From assembly GCA_021780625.1 (NCBI GenBank), contig JAJXYI010000597.1:1-12563 (forward strand): a DNA stretch of 12,563 nucleotides, read 5' to 3'. The DNA comes from a bacterium. GTDB taxonomy: Bacteria > Verrucomicrobiota > Verrucomicrobiae > Opitutales > Opitutaceae. This document shows, one piece after another, positions 6,009-12,185 of this stretch. The notes under the pieces were generated by a model that searched no databases, was not told the DNA's origin, and saw only the letters and a list, made by a program, of their open reading frames with translations. The number at the start of each line of letters is the position of its first letter. Within the stretch, counting starts at the first letter, position 1. The position numbers and the translations under genes were made by a program.

Positions 6009-6026
6009 GGCGCGAGGAAGCGCGCC
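6009..6026 (-). promoter_or_regulatory. GC hairpin between the WD40 gene and the small gene
   Basis: GGCGCG (6009-6014), a 6-base loop and CGCGCC (6021-6026) fill most of the 30-bp gap between the two genes. The hairpin ends 9 bases before the downstream ATG, where a ribosome site would lie. It could reduce translation of the small gene unless ribosomes or RNA processing open it. There is no T-run, so termination is unlikely. Confidence 0.4.
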
Positions 6027-6029
6027 GGG

Positions 6030-7043
6030 TCACTCGGTGCAGTTGAGCACGTAAACGACGCCCTGGGCTGTGCCGATTGCCAGGTAGCGGTCGTCCGGAG
6101 ACCAGGCCATCTTCGCCGCGGCGGAGGGCATGCGAACGGTGGCGCGGAGCGGCTGCTTGCGCTCGGGACTCCACAGCATGAGCACGCCGTCGTCCGAGCC
6201 GGTCGCGAGCAGGCCGTGCTGGCGCTGGAAGGCGACCGCGCAGACGGGCGCGTCGTGGGGATACATCTGAGGCTCGCGCCCCTCGGGCCCCTCGCCTTCG
6301 CAGTCCCACAGGCAGGCGTCGCGTCCGCCGCTCGTCGCGAGCCAGCGACCCGCGCGATCGAAGCTGAGGTGTCGAACCTTGCCCTCGTAGCCGCTCATGT
6401 GAAATTCCTGATCCTGCTCCGGCAGCCATAGGTGCACGCTCGGATCCTGGTTGCCCGAGACGAGCCACCTGTTGTCGGGCGACCACACGAGCGCGTGGAT
6501 GCCGTTGGTGTAGGGAAACTCCTTCTGGACGACGTGGTCATCCGCATCCCAGAGGCAAACGCCTCCGAAGTAGGCTGCGGCGAGGCAGCCGCCCGAGGGT
6601 TGCCAGGCAAGTGCGGAGATGGTCTTGGGGGCGTCGCGAAACGCGTGCACGAGGGCGCCGTCCGCGTCGATGAGCGCGAGCTTCTTGCCGGCCGATGCCG
6701 CGAGCACGGGCTTCGCGGCACCTCCGGGGCGCCAGGCGAGGTGCTCGACCCAGGCGCCGCCGAAGTCGTAGGTCCCGGTGTGCTGGCCCGCGAGGGGGTC
6801 CCAAAACTTCACCTTTCCGTCCTGACCGCCGCTGGCGAGCGCGCGTCCGTCGGGACGCCAGGCGAGCGCGTTGGCGCCATCCTCATGCCCGGACAGCGGC
6901 GCCCCCTTGGCGCCGTCGGCGGTCGCGAAAAGCTGGACCGTTCCGGCGGCCGAAGCCGCGGCGAGGAGGGTGCCGTCGGGCGACCACTCGAGGTCGATCA
7001 CATAGTCGTCGAGCTGGGCGGCCCAGTGCTTGGTCAATTGCAT
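6030..7043 (-). CDS. WD40-repeat beta-propeller protein
   Basis: A 337-aa protein built almost wholly of WD40 repeats, expected to fold as one propeller and act as a protein-binding scaffold. Repeat signatures are readable near residues 12-40 (LEWSPDGTLLAAAS), 52-82 (GHEDGANALAWRPDG, VKFWD), 97-126, 140-166 (LAWQPSGG, VCLWD), 180-206 (LVWSPDNRWLVSG, VHLW), 220-246 (LSFDRAGRWLATSG, ACLWD), 263-291 (GSDDGVLMLW) and 306-334 (MAWSPDDRYLAIG). That is seven to eight blades, with some WD pairs degenerate. No signal peptide is present, so it is cytoplasmic. The ATG at 7043 is 16 bp after the COG0523 GTPase gene, implying one operon. A partner or platform for that GTPase is an attractive inference but unproven. 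Confidence 0.93.
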   Translation of the reverse strand: MQLTKHWAAQLDDYVIDLEWSPDGTLLAAASAAGTVQLFATADGAKGAPLSGHEDGANALAWRPDGRALASGGQDGKVKFWDPLAGQHTGTYDFGGAWVEHLAWRPGGAAKPVLAASAGKKLALIDADGALVHAFRDAPKTISALAWQPSGGCLAAAYFGGVCLWDADDHVVQKEFPYTNGIHALVWSPDNRWLVSGNQDPSVHLWLPEQDQEFHMSGYEGKVRHLSFDRAGRWLATSGGRDACLWDCEGEGPEGREPQMYPHDAPVCAVAFQRQHGLLATGSDDGVLMLWSPERKQPLRATVRMPSAAAKMAWSPDDRYLAIGTAQGVVYVLNCTE

Positions 7044-7059
7044 GTGCAGGGCGGCGGAA

Positions 7060-8466
7060 TCAGGAGACGAGGCAGGACTTGAAGGCCTCGGTGAGCGCGG
7101 CTCGGTCGAGGTTGCGTCCGATGAACACGAGCGTGTTCATGCGGGCATCGTCACCCCAGGGCCGATCGAGCTTGGCGTCGAAAAGCATGTGCACGCCCTG
7201 GAAGACGAGGCGGTTGGCCGCGCCCTTCACCACGAGCACGCCCTTCATGCGAAAGATGTCGCCGCCCTTGGTGCGGAGCAGTTCGCCAATCCACTCGTTG
7301 AGCTTCTTGGGGTCGAGTTCGCCGGGAAGGTGAATGCCCACGGAGCTGACCTTGTCGTCGTGCTCGTGCTTGACGTGAAAGTCCTGCTGCCAGGACGGCT
7401 TCACGATCTCGCCGTCGCGGACGATGTGGAGCGGCACCTCGCCGCACTGCTCGAAGACGAGGTGCAGGCCGGGATGCTTCACCTCGAGTGTGAAGCGGCC
7501 GCTGCCCTCCTCCAGCATGAGACGATGGAGCATGCCGCCCGGGGCGAGCGATTCACCGGCCTTCACGCGGTTTTCCCAGTCGGCAAACGTGACCACGGCC
7601 GCCTCGCGGGCAGTGACGAGGTCGGGCTCGGCGAGGGATTTCACGGGCATGACCACGACGTCGAGTTCGTTATCGTTGTGATGGTGATGCTCGCAGTGGT
7701 GATCGTGACCGCAGTCGTGGCCGTGCTCATGTTCATCGCCCTCGCCATCGCAATCGCCGATTTCGAGATCGAGGCGGCCAGCGGGTAGGTCGTAGGCGCC
7801 CGCCCATTCGAAGGGGTATTCGGGCTCGAGGAAGCGGGGATCGAGATCGGTGGCGCGGCTGAGGTTGAAGCCGCCGACGTTGATGACCTTGTCGAGTTCG
7901 ATGCCGGCGTTGACGGTGCGGTGGATGCGCGCGACGGCGTTCATGCCGCGGATGCGCTTTTCCAGCGCGTCGAGATCGGCGGGCTGCACGAGGTCGGTCT
8001 TGTTGAGCAGGACGACGTCCGCGAAGGCGATCTGTTTCTGGGCCTCGTCGCTGTCGCCGAGGTGCAGGCTCACGTGTTTCGCGTCCACGAGCGTGACGAT
8101 CGCATCGAGGCGGAAGGCTCCGCGCATCTCGTCGTCGGTGAAAAAAGTCTGTGCCACGGGGGCGGGATTCGCCAGGCCGGTGGTCTCGATCAGGATGGCG
8201 TCGAGCCGGTCCTTGCGCTTGAGCAGGCGTCCGAGGATGCGGATGAGATCGCCGCGCACACTGCAGCAGATGCAGCCATTGTTCATCTCGAACAACTCCT
8301 CTTCGCTCTGGATCACGAGTTGGTTATCGACGCCCACCTCGCCGAATTCGTTTTCGATCACGGCGATGCGTTTGCCGTGCTGCTCCGTGAGGATGCGGTT
8401 GAGCAAGGTGGTCTTGCCGGCGCCGAGGAAGCCGGTGAGGACGGTGACAGGGATGGAGTTGCTCAT
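7060..8466 (-). CDS. COG0523/CobW-family metallochaperone GTPase with His-rich tract
   Basis: A 468-aa G3E P-loop GTPase. Motifs are Walker [10 protein letters not shown] (12-20), the CxCC metal site [10 protein letters not shown] (64-73), ETTGLANP (94-101) and the guanine motif NKTD (155-158). A His/Asp/Glu/Cys-rich tract spans residues 239-264 (bases 7675-7752). The CobW C-terminal domain occupies about 330-460. COG0523 proteins deliver metals, often zinc, to target enzymes; some members instead serve cobalamin or nitrile hydratase. No cobalamin or nitrile-hydratase genes are here, whereas a ZnuA-like gene lies upstream, favouring zinc. An insert between the GTPase and C-terminal domains (about 215-330) makes it longer than minimal members. 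The start at 8466 is set by the motif-containing N-terminus; the frame runs open to 8616 through non-coding palindromes. Confidence 0.93.
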   Translation of the reverse strand: MSNSIPVTVLTGFLGAGKTTLLNRILTEQHGKRIAVIENEFGEVGVDNQLVIQSEEELFEMNNGCICCSVRGDLIRILGRLLKRKDRLDAILIETTGLANPAPVAQTFFTDDEMRGAFRLDAIVTLVDAKHVSLHLGDSDEAQKQIAFADVVLLNKTDLVQPADLDALEKRIRGMNAVARIHRTVNAGIELDKVINVGGFNLSRATDLDPRFLEPEYPFEWAGAYDLPAGRLDLEIGDCDGEGDEHEHGHDCGHDHHCEHHHHNDNELDVVVMPVKSLAEPDLVTAREAAVVTFADWENRVKAGESLAPGGMLHRLMLEEGSGRFTLEVKHPGLHLVFEQCGEVPLHIVRDGEIVKPSWQQDFHVKHEHDDKVSSVGIHLPGELDPKKLNEWIGELLRTKGGDIFRMKGVLVVKGAANRLVFQGVHMLFDAKLDRPWGDDARMNTLVFIGRNLDRAALTEAFKSCLVS

Positions 8467-8536
8467 GACGAATGAAAGAGAAGGTTGAAAGGGTCCGGAT
8501 CGGTCGATGGACCGACACAAGAAACCGCGAGCGACG

Positions 8537-8565
8537 CCAAACTCAACCTTTTCGGCTGAGTTTGG
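8537..8565. promoter_or_regulatory. perfect 9-bp-arm palindrome upstream of the COG0523 gene, candidate operator
   Basis: CCAAACTCA (8537-8545) and TGAGTTTGG (8557-8565) are exact complements separated by 11 bases, 71 bases before the GTPase start. It sits in the 204-bp gap after znuA. No T-run follows on the minus strand, so a terminator is unlikely. A regulator site or structured leader is possible; it does not look like the familiar Zur box of enterobacteria or Bacillus. Confidence 0.45.
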
Positions 8566-8570
8566 GGTTT

Positions 8571-8668
8571 GAACCACGGAGGACGAGAGAGGGCGGGCGG
8601 ACTCTCGGTTCCGCATCGTGCGCGAAGCCGGAGCCGGGCCTCCGGGCCGGGCATCGGCCCCGTGGTTC
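8571..8668. repeat. 98-bp foldable block closed by a 9-bp inverted repeat
   Basis: GAACCACGG (8571-8579) pairs exactly with CCGTGGTTC (8660-8668). Inside are CGAGAG/CTCTCG (8584-8589 and 8602-8607) and a GC run with CCGGGCC repeated. The block fills the gap between the palindrome at 8537-8565 and the znuA stop codon. It may be a dispersed intergenic repeat or a structured 3' end of the znuA message. Confidence 0.45.
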
Positions 8669-8670
8669 TC

Positions 8671-9543
8671 TCACTTGCCGTCGAGGGCGTCGACGATCGT
8701 GGTGAGGTTGTGATGGAAAAGCTGTTCGACGGTCGAGGCGTCGGAGCCGACGGGGCCCAGTCCATCGGCGTAGAGAACGCCGCCGAGTTTGGCGCCACTC
8801 TCCTGGAGCATCGTCGAGAGCAGATGCGGGTTCTCTGTATTGTCGGCGAACACCGCGCGCACCTGATGAGCGCGGATGAAATCGATGAGCCTGGCCAGCT
8901 CGCGCGGATTGGGCTCGGCAGCGGGATTCAGCCCGAGGAGCGGCTGGATGCGAAAGCCGTAGTCGCGGGCGAGATACGCAAACGCGTCGTGGTTGGTGAC
9001 CAGGATTCGCCGGCTGGCGGGCAGCCGATTCACCTCGCGCTGAGCCCAGGCCGCGAGCGACGCGAGGCTGGCTTCGTAGGCGGCCTGGCGCTGGCGAAAG
9101 GCAGGGGCGTCCGCGGGCCGCAGGCGGGCGAGTTCCACACCGATCGCGGCGGCGACGATCCGGATGTTGCCGATGCTGTTCCACCAATGAGGATCTTCGA
9201 TCCCTCCGTCGGCTGCGGAGCGAATCGGGTTGGGGATCAGGTCGGAGGCTCGAAGGATGGCGGCCTTCGTGCCCGAGTTCGCGACCAGGCGTTCGAACGA
9301 CGGCTCCAGGTCGAATCCCGACACGAGAACGAGGTCCGCGTTGGCGATGCTCGCGGCGTCCTCGGGTGAGGGATTGAAGGTGTGTGGATCGCTCCCGGCG
9401 GGCACGAGACAGCTCACGCGCACCTCGTCGCCGCCGATCCGGCTCGCGCATTCGGCGAGCACGGAGTGGAGCGCAACGACGCGCAGGGGGCGCGCGAAGG
9501 CCGTGCTGCCAGCGAAGAGGACCAGGAGAATGAGAGACTTCAC
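8671..9543 (-). CDS. znuA: ZnuA-like zinc/manganese ABC transporter substrate-binding protein
   Basis: A 290-aa cluster A-I (ZnuA/TroA) solute-binding protein that captures Zn or Mn in the periplasm for an ABC importer. A signal peptide covers residues 1-17 (hydrophobic SLILLVLFAGSTAFA, cleaved before RPLRVV); no lipobox Cys is present. Predicted ligands are His54 (SDPHTFNPSPED), His119 (EDPHWW), His185 (VTNHDAFAYLARDYG) and Asp260 near the C-terminus (YADGLGP). The long His-rich loop of enterobacterial ZnuA is absent, as in many compact homologues. The start is GTG at 9543, preceded by AGGGTGAGG. No permease or ATPase gene is adjacent on either side, so partners must be elsewhere. The COG0523 GTPase gene downstream supports zinc over manganese. 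Confidence 0.9.
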   Translation of the reverse strand: MKSLILLVLFAGSTAFARPLRVVALHSVLAECASRIGGDEVRVSCLVPAGSDPHTFNPSPEDAASIANADLVLVSGFDLEPSFERLVANSGTKAAILRASDLIPNPIRSAADGGIEDPHWWNSIGNIRIVAAAIGVELARLRPADAPAFRQRQAAYEASLASLAAWAQREVNRLPASRRILVTNHDAFAYLARDYGFRIQPLLGLNPAAEPNPRELARLIDFIRAHQVRAVFADNTENPHLLSTMLQESGAKLGGVLYADGLGPVGSDASTVEQLFHHNLTTIVDALDGK

Positions 9544-9632
9544 GCCCTCACCCTAACAAAGTCGTCAAGCACCGCGTCCCCACTTTCGCCTCGATTCCCG
9601 CTGCCGCGCTGGCGACGCTGGCGATCCACGCC

Positions 9633-10352
9633 ATGCGACGCATCGACCAACTCCTCTCCAGCCTGGGTTACTGCACGCGAAGCGAAGCCCGCGACTGGGT
9701 CGACGACGAACGTATCGAGGTCGATGGGCGTCCGGCCCGAAGCGTGGCGGACAAAGTCGACCCCGCGCGGGTCCTGGTGGATGACGAGCCGCTGGATCAT
9801 CCCGACGGCCTGCTTCTCGTGCTCAACAAGCCGCTTGGGCTGGTCTGTTCGCACGACGACCGCGAAGGGCCCTCGGTCTATGGCCTGCTTCCGCCGCGCT
9901 GGCGTCGACGCAATCCGGTGGTCACGAGCATCGGCCGGCTCGACAAGGACACGAGCGGACTGATTCTCCTGACGGACCAGAGCCCGCTCGTCCATCGGCT
10001 CACGTCGCCGAAGCACAAGGTGGCGAAGCTCTACGTGGCGACCTTGGACCGTGCGCCGGAACCCGCGGAACGGGCAGTGCTCGGAGAGGGATTCACCGCA
10101 GGGGGGCTCGTGCTCGAGGGAGAAAAAGAGCCCTGCGCGCCGGCGCGGCTGGCGTGGCGCTCCGATCGCGTAGCGGAGCTCGAGCTGACTGAGGGACGGT
10201 ATCACCAGGTGCGGCGCATGTTCGCGCACTTCGGGCTGCTGGTGACCGCGCTTCATCGGGAGCGTTTCGGTCACCTCGGCCTTGGCGAACTCTCGCCAGG
10301 GGCGTGGCGAGCGCTGGCGTTGGACGAGTTTGATTCCAAGAAAGGCGGGTGA
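9633..10352 (+). CDS. rsuA: RsuA-family 16S rRNA pseudouridine synthase
   Basis: A 239-aa enzyme that isomerises a uridine in rRNA; in E. coli RsuA acts on position 516 of 16S rRNA, while relatives RluB/E/F act on 23S. The N-terminal S4 RNA-binding domain is residues 1-60 (RRIDQLLSSLGYCTRSEARDW). The catalytic motif SIGRLDKDTSGLILLT (99-114) contains the expected nucleophile Asp104. LLLVLNKPLGLVCSH (60-74) and GRYHQVRRMFAHFG (near 188-201) are further family motifs. Length fits RsuA rather than the longer RluB. It is transcribed away from znuA across an 89-bp gap. The ATG at 9633 begins right at the S4 domain; no Shine-Dalgarno motif is visible. Exact target base is not decided by sequence. 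Confidence 0.93.
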   Translation: MRRIDQLLSSLGYCTRSEARDWVDDERIEVDGRPARSVADKVDPARVLVDDEPLDHPDGLLLVLNKPLGLVCSHDDREGPSVYGLLPPRWRRRNPVVTSIGRLDKDTSGLILLTDQSPLVHRLTSPKHKVAKLYVATLDRAPEPAERAVLGEGFTAGGLVLEGEKEPCAPARLAWRSDRVAELELTEGRYHQVRRMFAHFGLLVTALHRERFGHLGLGELSPGAWRALALDEFDSKKGG

Positions 10353-10386
10353 AGGTGGAAAGACTTAGGGGGCGGGAATCGAAAAG

Positions 10387-10406
10387 GAATTCCAACAAAG
10401 GAATTC
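10387..10406. repeat. EcoRI-like hairpin between convergent genes
   Basis: GAATTCC (10387-10393), loop AACAAA and GGAATTC (10400-10406) form a 7-bp stem, overlapping a second palindrome TCAATC-GG-GATTGA (10405-10418). They lie between the convergent rsuA and dehydratase genes, 34 bases past the rsuA stop. No T-run follows, so a bidirectional terminator is possible but weak. Apart from this and the repeat at 10541, I see nothing else in the 209-bp gap. Confidence 0.4.
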
Positions 10407-10540
10407 AATCGGGATTGACGGGACGACAGGGATAGTGGGCGGCGGAGCCGGGGACCGAATTTCGATTGGCCTGCCAGCCTCAAAGGCGGTCCGAGTCGTG
10501 GGTGCGGAAGGATCGCCGGGTTTGACTTACCCAGGCCATC

Positions 10541-10560
10541 CATCCCCTCCATCCCTGTGA
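10541..10560. repeat. 20-bp dispersed repeat, copy 2
   Basis: An exact second copy of the 20-mer at 40-59, here directly beside the dehydratase stop codon (10562-10564). Read on that gene's strand it is G-rich (CAGGGATGGAGGGGATG) and begins right after the stop, so it would form the first part of the 3' untranslated region. A transcript-end or structure-related role, or a mobile repeat, is possible. Confidence 0.55.
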
Positions 10561-10561
10561 A

Positions 10562-11674
10562 TCAAATCCGGTTGATCTCCGCGAAGGCCCTGCGGCTGGG
10601 CGTCGTGCCGGCGCCGGGGACCTCCGGGGCAACGTAGTTGCCAGCCTCGATACGAGCGGGATGCTCCATCCAGTCGTGCAGCCATGGGATGTATTCGAGC
10701 AATGAGCACGACGGATGCGCGAAGCAGAGGTGCTGGTGCACCTGGCACATGTCGCCGACGTGCGGGGCAACCGGCAGGTTGTAGCAGCGCGCCATGTCCG
10801 CGACCTCCCAGAACTCGGTCACGCCGGCGAGGCGGACAACGTCGGGCTGGACGTAGTGCACGGCGCCCGCGTGGATGAAATCGCGGAACTGCGCGGACAG
10901 GTAGAGCTGTTCGCCCAGCGCGATGGGCGTGGCAATCGTCTCGGCGAGCCGCCGGTGTCCGAGCACATCGTCGAAGGCGAGCGGCTCCTCGATCCAGGTG
11001 ATGTCGAACTCGGCGAGCCGGCCGGCAGTCTGCACCGCTTGGGGAAGCGTCCACCGTCCGTTGGCGTCGGTCATGATCCGGACGTCGGGTCCGAGCGCCC
11101 TGCGCACTGCCTCGACGCGGCGGAGGTCCTCGCGCGGGTTGGGACCGCCGACCTTCAGTTTCACGGCCCGGTAGCCCTCGGACTCGACGAGTCGGCGGCA
11201 ATCGTCGACTACGGTTTCGAGCGACCAATTCAGCCAGCCGCCGTCGGTATTGTAGGCTTCGACCTTCTTGGAGGCGGAGCCTCCGAGCAGCTTCCACAGG
11301 GGCAGGCCGGCGGCCTTTGCGGAGAGGTCCCAGAGCGCGATGTCGATGGCGCCGAGCGCGAGGTGCGTGATGCCCGAGCGGCCCACCCAGTAGATCTCGG
11401 ACTTCTTGTGCATCAACTCCCACAGCGCCCTCACCTCGCGAGGATCGCGCCCGAGGAGCAGCGGGCCATAGCTGTTGACGATGCAATCGACGATCAGGCG
11501 GTCCGTGGGCAGGTGCGCGTGCGTGCCGGAGAAGCCGTAGCCTACCAGGCCGGTGTCGGTGTGGATGGCGACGCCGGGGGCGCCCCAATGCGAGAGCCGG
11601 TGTGTGCTGTCCGCGATGGATCCGCGCGTCACGGGCGCGTGGAGGATGAAAGGTTCGAGCTTGGTGATAATCAT
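10562..11674 (-). CDS. enolase-superfamily (mandelate racemase subgroup) acid-sugar dehydratase/racemase
   Basis: A 370-aa enzyme expected to abstract the alpha-proton of a carboxylate, most often to dehydrate an acid sugar. The N-terminal capping domain is about residues 1-125, followed by the TIM barrel. Catalytic residues are readable: Lys172 and Lys174 (VKLKVG), metal ligands Asp203 (MTDANGRW), Glu229 (WIEEPL) and Glu255 (LGEQLY), then Asp278 (QPDVV) and His305 (APHVGD), the Asp-His pair that defines the mandelate racemase subgroup. LLGGSASKKVEAY (129-141) is typical. The ATG at 11674 begins the conserved IITKLEPFILHAP; a longer frame to 11845 has no homology-like content. Substrate cannot be read from sequence, and no sugar transporter or kinase is nearby. 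It converges on rsuA and diverges from yhbY. Confidence 0.92.
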   Translation of the reverse strand: MIITKLEPFILHAPVTRGSIADSTHRLSHWGAPGVAIHTDTGLVGYGFSGTHAHLPTDRLIVDCIVNSYGPLLLGRDPREVRALWELMHKKSEIYWVGRSGITHLALGAIDIALWDLSAKAAGLPLWKLLGGSASKKVEAYNTDGGWLNWSLETVVDDCRRLVESEGYRAVKLKVGGPNPREDLRRVEAVRRALGPDVRIMTDANGRWTLPQAVQTAGRLAEFDITWIEEPLAFDDVLGHRRLAETIATPIALGEQLYLSAQFRDFIHAGAVHYVQPDVVRLAGVTEFWEVADMARCYNLPVAPHVGDMCQVHQHLCFAHPSCSLLEYIPWLHDWMEHPARIEAGNYVAPEVPGAGTTPSRRAFAEINRI

Positions 11675-11873
11675 GGCGGAGGTAGTCGGGGAAAAGGCTC
11701 CCAGGTCGGGCAGGATCCGCCCTGAATGCGGCGCAGAACAATTCCCGCGGTTGGTGACCGTCATGTACCCGGAGAGCCCTTCCGCCGCCGAGCCCAGCCG
11801 GGCTCGCTCGCGTTTTGCTCGCGTTTTTCCGAATCTTCGTGCCAATGCCGGGACGAATCAGGCAAATCCACCC
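11675..11873. other. 199-bp divergent intergenic region
   Basis: This gap must contain promoters for both the dehydratase (-) and yhbY-rsgA (+), but I see no convincing -35/-10 pair. It does hold the terminator-like hairpin with a tandem repeat at 11789-11827. The open frames that cross it are extensions of neighbouring frames without family motifs. Confidence 0.5.
11789..11828 (+). terminator. terminator- or attenuator-like hairpin before yhbY
   Basis: CGAGCCC (11789-11795), loop AGCC and GGGCTCG (11800-11806) form a 7-bp GC stem. It is followed by an 11-bp perfect tandem repeat, GCTCGCGTTTT, at 11806-11816 and 11817-11827, giving two T-tracts, the second of five T. The arrangement points in the plus direction but lies 46 bases upstream of the yhbY start and not after a plus-strand gene. 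It could be a leader attenuator, or block read-through from antisense transcription across the dehydratase gene. The first T-tract is 6 bases beyond the stem, which is not ideal for an intrinsic terminator. Confidence 0.4.
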
Positions 11874-12179
11874 ATGTCACTCCCCTCCCTCAACGGCGCC
11901 CAGAAAACCCGGCTTCGCGGCCTAGGTCAGCAGCTCGACGACATGCTGCTCGTGGGCCAGGCAGGCGCCTCCCCCACCGTTGTGGCGGAACTGAACCGCC
12001 TGCTGGACACACACGAGCTGGTGAAAGTCCGGTTCGCGGGTGCCGACCGTGTTCAACGAGCGAGCCTCACGGAGGCGCTCGCAAACGCGGCGGCGTGCCT
12101 TCATGTGGGCTCGGTCGGATTCACCGCGCTCTTCTACCGTCCGAACGCCGAGCCCGGACGCCGGAAGATCGAACTTTGA
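11874..12179 (+). CDS. yhbY: YhbY-family RNA-binding protein (CRM domain)
   Basis: A 101-aa single CRM-domain protein that binds pre-ribosomal RNA and acts in large-subunit assembly in E. coli. The domain covers residues 7-88: LNGAQKTRLRGLGQQLDDMLLVGQAG (6-31) supplies the first helix and the GxxG-type loop GQAG (28-31). ELVKVRF (48-54) and VGSVGFTALFYRP (78-90) provide the strands, the last being the usual YhbY ending. Length matches the family. The ATG at 11874 is chosen because the domain begins immediately after it; the much longer upstream frame adds nothing recognisable. Only 6 bases separate it from rsgA, so the two are translated from one message. A weak hairpin with T-tracts upstream may affect expression. 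Confidence 0.9.
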   Translation: MSLPSLNGAQKTRLRGLGQQLDDMLLVGQAGASPTVVAELNRLLDTHELVKVRFAGADRVQRASLTEALANAAACLHVGSVGFTALFYRPNAEPGRRKIEL

Positions 12180-12185
12180 TCCCGC

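Noticed and set aside
5559..6431. 290-codon plus-strand open frame
   Set aside because: It crosses the REP-like doublet and lies antisense to the small protein and WD40 genes, which have clear family motifs or operon context; composition is Arg/Gly-rich.
7030..7788. 252-codon plus-strand open frame with hydrophobic C-terminus
   Set aside because: It is the complement of the COG0523 GTPase; the valine/isoleucine-rich tail is the antisense of the His-rich tract.
7060..8466. Cobalamin-biosynthesis CobW assignment for the GTPase
   Set aside because: No cobalamin genes are nearby; the ZnuA-like neighbour and His-rich tract favour the broader COG0523 zinc-chaperone role.
8537..8565. Intrinsic terminator of znuA
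   Set aside because: The palindrome is strong, but no T-run follows on the minus strand.
8467..8616. N-terminal extension of the COG0523 GTPase to 8616
   Set aside because: The extra 50 residues read through the palindrome and repeat block, and the family N-terminus begins at the Met at 8466.
10715..11725. 336-codon plus-strand open frame
   Set aside because: Antisense to the dehydratase, whose catalytic residues are all present; the frame has no recognisable motif.
11675..11845. N-terminal extension of the dehydratase to 11845
   Set aside because: The extension is Arg-rich without structure and crosses the hairpin region; enolase-superfamily members begin near IITKLEPF.
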